This document shows positions 5,590 to 7,648 of a DNA stretch of 7,648 bases, piece after piece. How positions within the stretch are numbered: the first letter of the stretch is position 1; every line of letters starts with the position of its first letter. Source of the stretch: Alphaproteobacteria bacterium. GTDB lineage: Bacteria; Pseudomonadota; Alphaproteobacteria; Kiloniellales; J153. The stretch is taken from positions 1 to 7,648 of the forward strand of contig RFLL01000070.1 of the NCBI GenBank assembly GCA_003693905.1. Reading direction: 5' to 3'. The position numbers were made by a program, and so were the translations under genes. A model generated the notes under the pieces. It was given only the letters and a program-made list of their open reading frames with translations, searched no databases and was not told the DNA's origin.

Positions 5590-6704
5590 AACTGACCATA
5601 GAGCGCGCCGCGCTTCTCAAGTCGCTGGCCCATGTCCAAAGCGTGGTCGAGCGGCGCAACACCATACCGATCCTGTCCAACGTGCTGATCGAGGCGGGCG
5701 AAGCCGCCGTCGGGTTGAGTGCCACCGACATGGACCTGACCATCGTCGAATCGGTGGCGGCCGAGGTTCTGGAGCCGGGCGCCACCACCGTGCCGGCGCA
5801 TACCCTCTACGATATCGTGCGCAAGCTGCCGGAAGGGGCGCCGATCGAACTGACGACCGGGGGCGAGGACGCGCGCCTGACGATGCGCGCCGGGCGCTCG
5901 GTTTTTGCGCTGTCGACCCTGCCGAAGGAGGACTTCCCGGTTCAGGGCACGGCCGATCTGCCCCATCGCTTCACCTTGGAACCGAAGGAGCTGCGCAACC
6001 TGATCGACCGCACCCGCTTTGCGATTTCGACCGAGGAGACGCGCTACTACCTGAACGGCATCTATCTGCACACGGTCGAGGCCGATTCTCTGGCAATGCT
6101 GCGCGCGGTGGCAACCGACGGCCATCGCCTGGCCCGTTTCGAGATGCCGCTGCCCGAAGGTGCCGCCGGAATGCCGGGGGTGATCGTGCCGCGCAAGGCG
6201 GTCGGCGAAGTGCGCAAGCTGATCGACGAGGCCGAGGATCCGGTCGAAGTGGCGTTGTCCGAGACGCAGATCCGCTTCGCCTTCGATTCGATCGTTCTGA
6301 CCTCGAAACTGATCGACGGCACCTTCCCCGATTACGAGCGCGTCATCCCCGCCGGCAACGACAAGAACGTGCGCGTCGACTGCCGCGCCTTTGCCGAAGC
6401 GGTGGATCGCGTCTCGACCATTTCGACCGAAAAAAGCCGCGCCGTGAAGTTGGCCGTCAACGATGGCGTGATGACCCTCTCGGCGAACAGCCCGGAACAC
6501 GGCATGGCCAACGAGGAGATCGAGGTCGCCTACGACGGACCGCCGATCGAGATCGGGTTCAATTCGCGCTACCTTCTGGACATCGCCGATCAGATCAAGG
6601 ACGGCGAGGCCGAAATCAGCATGGCCGACGCGTCCTCGCCGACCATCATGCGCGACGTCGCCGATGCAAGCGCGTTGTACGTGCTCATGCCGATGCGGGT
6701 GTGA
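5586..6704 (+). CDS. dnaN: DNA polymerase III beta subunit (sliding clamp)
   Basis: DnaN forms the ring-shaped dimer that tethers DNA polymerase III and many repair proteins to DNA. At 372 residues it has the standard alphaproteobacterial length, with three clamp domains (about 1-125, 127-252 and 253-372). Recognisable segments are RNTIPILSNVLIEA (24-37), ATDGHRLARFEMPLP (176-190), KLIDGTFPDYERVIP (241-255) and the C-terminal YVLMPMRV (365-372), which helps form the partner-binding cleft. No key segment is missing. GAGGG (5578-5582) lies 3 bp before the ATG, rather close; a GAGGA lies 15 bp before. A mini-ORF ending at the start codon may deliver ribosomes. recF follows 20 bp downstream in the same direction, so the two are probably one operon. 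Confidence 0.97.
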   Translation: MKLTIERAALLKSLAHVQSVVERRNTIPILSNVLIEAGEAAVGLSATDMDLTIVESVAAEVLEPGATTVPAHTLYDIVRKLPEGAPIELTTGGEDARLTMRAGRSVFALSTLPKEDFPVQGTADLPHRFTLEPKELRNLIDRTRFAISTEETRYYLNGIYLHTVEADSLAMLRAVATDGHRLARFEMPLPEGAAGMPGVIVPRKAVGEVRKLIDEAEDPVEVALSETQIRFAFDSIVLTSKLIDGTFPDYERVIPAGNDKNVRVDCRAFAEAVDRVSTISTEKSRAVKLAVNDGVMTLSANSPEHGMANEEIEVAYDGPPIEIGFNSRYLLDIADQIKDGEAEISMADASSPTIMRDVADASALYVLMPMRV

Positions 6705-6724
6705 GCACGCCGGTCAGAAGCTTG

Positions 6725-7648
6725 ATGAACGAAGCGATCCTGGATTTGCCGTCGCGGACCCCGGATGCGTCCTGCGCATCGCACCACGGCACACCGCCGG
6801 CGGTGTGGCTCAGTCGTTTGAGCCTGCATGACTTTCGCTGCTACGCGACGGCGATGCTTGAGGCCGATGCGCGCCCGGGCGTGCTGATCGGTCCCAACGG
6901 AGCCGGCAAGACCAACCTGCTGGAAGCGATTTCGTTTCTGGCTCCCGGGCGCGGCCTGCGCGGCGCGCGCCTTGACGAGGTCGATCGCCGGGTGCCGGGG
7001 GAAACGGCGGGGAACGCTCTGGGAGACGCATCGCAGGAGGCGCCTTCGGCGACGACCTGGGCTGTGGCGGCGGAGGTTCAGACCCCGCACGGGCCGCGTC
7101 AGCTCGGGACCGGGCGCGACGGGACCACCGGGGCCGGGCGCCGCGTGGTCAAGATCGACGGCACGCTGGTGCGCGCCCGTACGGCGCTGAGCGAGATCGT
7201 GTCGGTGGTCTGGTTGACGCCGCAGATGGACGGCCTGTTTCGCGATGCGCCGTCGGGGCGGCGGCGGTTTCTCGACCGCCTCGTCTACGGCTTCGATCCG
7301 GCGCATGCGGGCCGGGTCGCCGCCTACGAGCAGAGCCTGCGCGAACGCGCCCGTCTGCTCAGGACGGGCTGCGGCGACGAGGCGTGGTTGAGCGCGCTCG
7401 AAGACGCCATGGCCCGGCACGGGGTCGCCATCGCCGCAGCGCGGCGCGAACTGGTGCTGCGTCTGGCCGCATGCTGTGCCGAGGTGAACGCGCCGTTTCC
7501 GGCCGCCGCGGTGGCCGTGACCGGCGATGTCGAAGCCTGGCTCGATACGGCTTCCGCACTCGAGGCGGAAGAACGCCTGCGGTCCCGCCTGGCCGCCGCG
7601 CGCGGCGCCGATGCCGAGGTCGGCGGGGCGGCCGTCGGTCCCCACCGC
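6725..7648 (+). CDS. recF: RecF, DNA replication/repair protein, N-terminal 308 codons (runs off the right edge)
   Basis: RecF is an SMC-like ATPase that loads RecA at single-strand gaps with RecO and RecR. The frame from ATG 6725 stays open to the edge. Visible are RLSLHDFRCY (31-40), Walker A GPNGAGKT (56-63) followed by NLLEAISFLAPGRGLRGA, and TPQMDGLFRDAPSGRRRFLD (165-184), which is the family's first signature. GAAVGPHR at the very end starts the second signature. The ABC signature and Walker B are outside the window. Compared with E. coli RecF there are about 27 extra N-terminal residues and a Gly/Ala/Thr-rich insertion at about 88-138. AGAAG (6716-6720) precedes the ATG. A GTG at 6701 overlapping the dnaN stop (GTGA) is an in-frame alternative start. 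It is probably co-transcribed with dnaN. Confidence 0.95.
   Translation, partial: MNEAILDLPSRTPDASCASHHGTPPAVWLSRLSLHDFRCYATAMLEADARPGVLIGPNGAGKTNLLEAISFLAPGRGLRGARLDEVDRRVPGETAGNALGDASQEAPSATTWAVAAEVQTPHGPRQLGTGRDGTTGAGRRVVKIDGTLVRARTALSEIVSVVWLTPQMDGLFRDAPSGRRRFLDRLVYGFDPAHAGRVAAYEQSLRERARLLRTGCGDEAWLSALEDAMARHGVAIAAARRELVLRLAACCAEVNAPFPAAAVAVTGDVEAWLDTASALEAEERLRSRLAAARGADAEVGGAAVGPHR

Noticed and set aside
3702..6500. 932-codon open frame on the minus strand across dnaA and dnaN
   Set aside because: Same cause: dnaA and dnaN lie in the same frame and avoid TTA, CTA and TCA, and the gap between them is GC-rich. Arg/Gly/His-rich composition indicates an antisense shadow.
6590..7645. 351-codon minus-strand frame across the end of dnaN and recF
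   Set aside because: The plus strand encodes DnaN and RecF with clear motifs; the antisense product has only shadow composition.

Overview
This window is a chromosomal housekeeping segment from a GC-rich alphaproteobacterium. The gene order ubiE (divergent) / mutM / small exported protein / enoyl-CoA hydratase / rpsT / dnaA / dnaN / recF is the arrangement I associate with Rhodospirillales-type genomes. The protein sequences fit: a 372-residue DnaN, and RecF and Fpg with alphaproteobacterial wording. The assignment to order is inference; no species can be named from the sequence alone.

Layout. Bases 1-186 (minus strand) hold the first 62 codons of ubiE, a ubiquinone/menaquinone-biosynthesis methyltransferase. 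A 106-bp divergent gap leads to a plus-strand run: mutM (293-1126), a 152-residue predicted secreted protein of unknown function (1142-1600) and an enoyl-CoA hydratase (1715-2491). A strong hairpin (2505-2546) follows that run. A textbook sigma-70-type promoter (2567-2595) then serves rpsT (2647-2910). An unusually long gap of about 830 bp separates rpsT from dnaA. It holds a terminator-like hairpin, a candidate promoter and an AT-rich island that folds into a 69-nt nested hairpin. dnaA (3738-5204) is followed by a 381-bp gap with GC-rich stem-loops, a promoter and a structured leader for dnaN. dnaN (5586-6704) and recF (6725 to the window edge, truncated) are 20 bp apart and probably co-transcribed.

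How the genes fit together. dnaA, dnaN and recF provide replication initiation, the sliding clamp and gap-repair recombinase loading. MutM removes oxidised guanine. rpsT encodes ribosomal protein bS20. The hydratase (acyl-CoA metabolism) and ubiE (quinone synthesis) are metabolic neighbours with no obvious functional link.

I see no mobile element, CRISPR array, tRNA, rRNA or defence/accessory system, and no convincing undescribed multi-gene system. The points worth a second look are small: a missing fourth zinc-ligand cysteine in MutM, an atypical motif next to Walker B in DnaA, and unusual non-coding structure upstream of dnaA and dnaN, including a mini-ORF whose stop codon overlaps the dnaN start.
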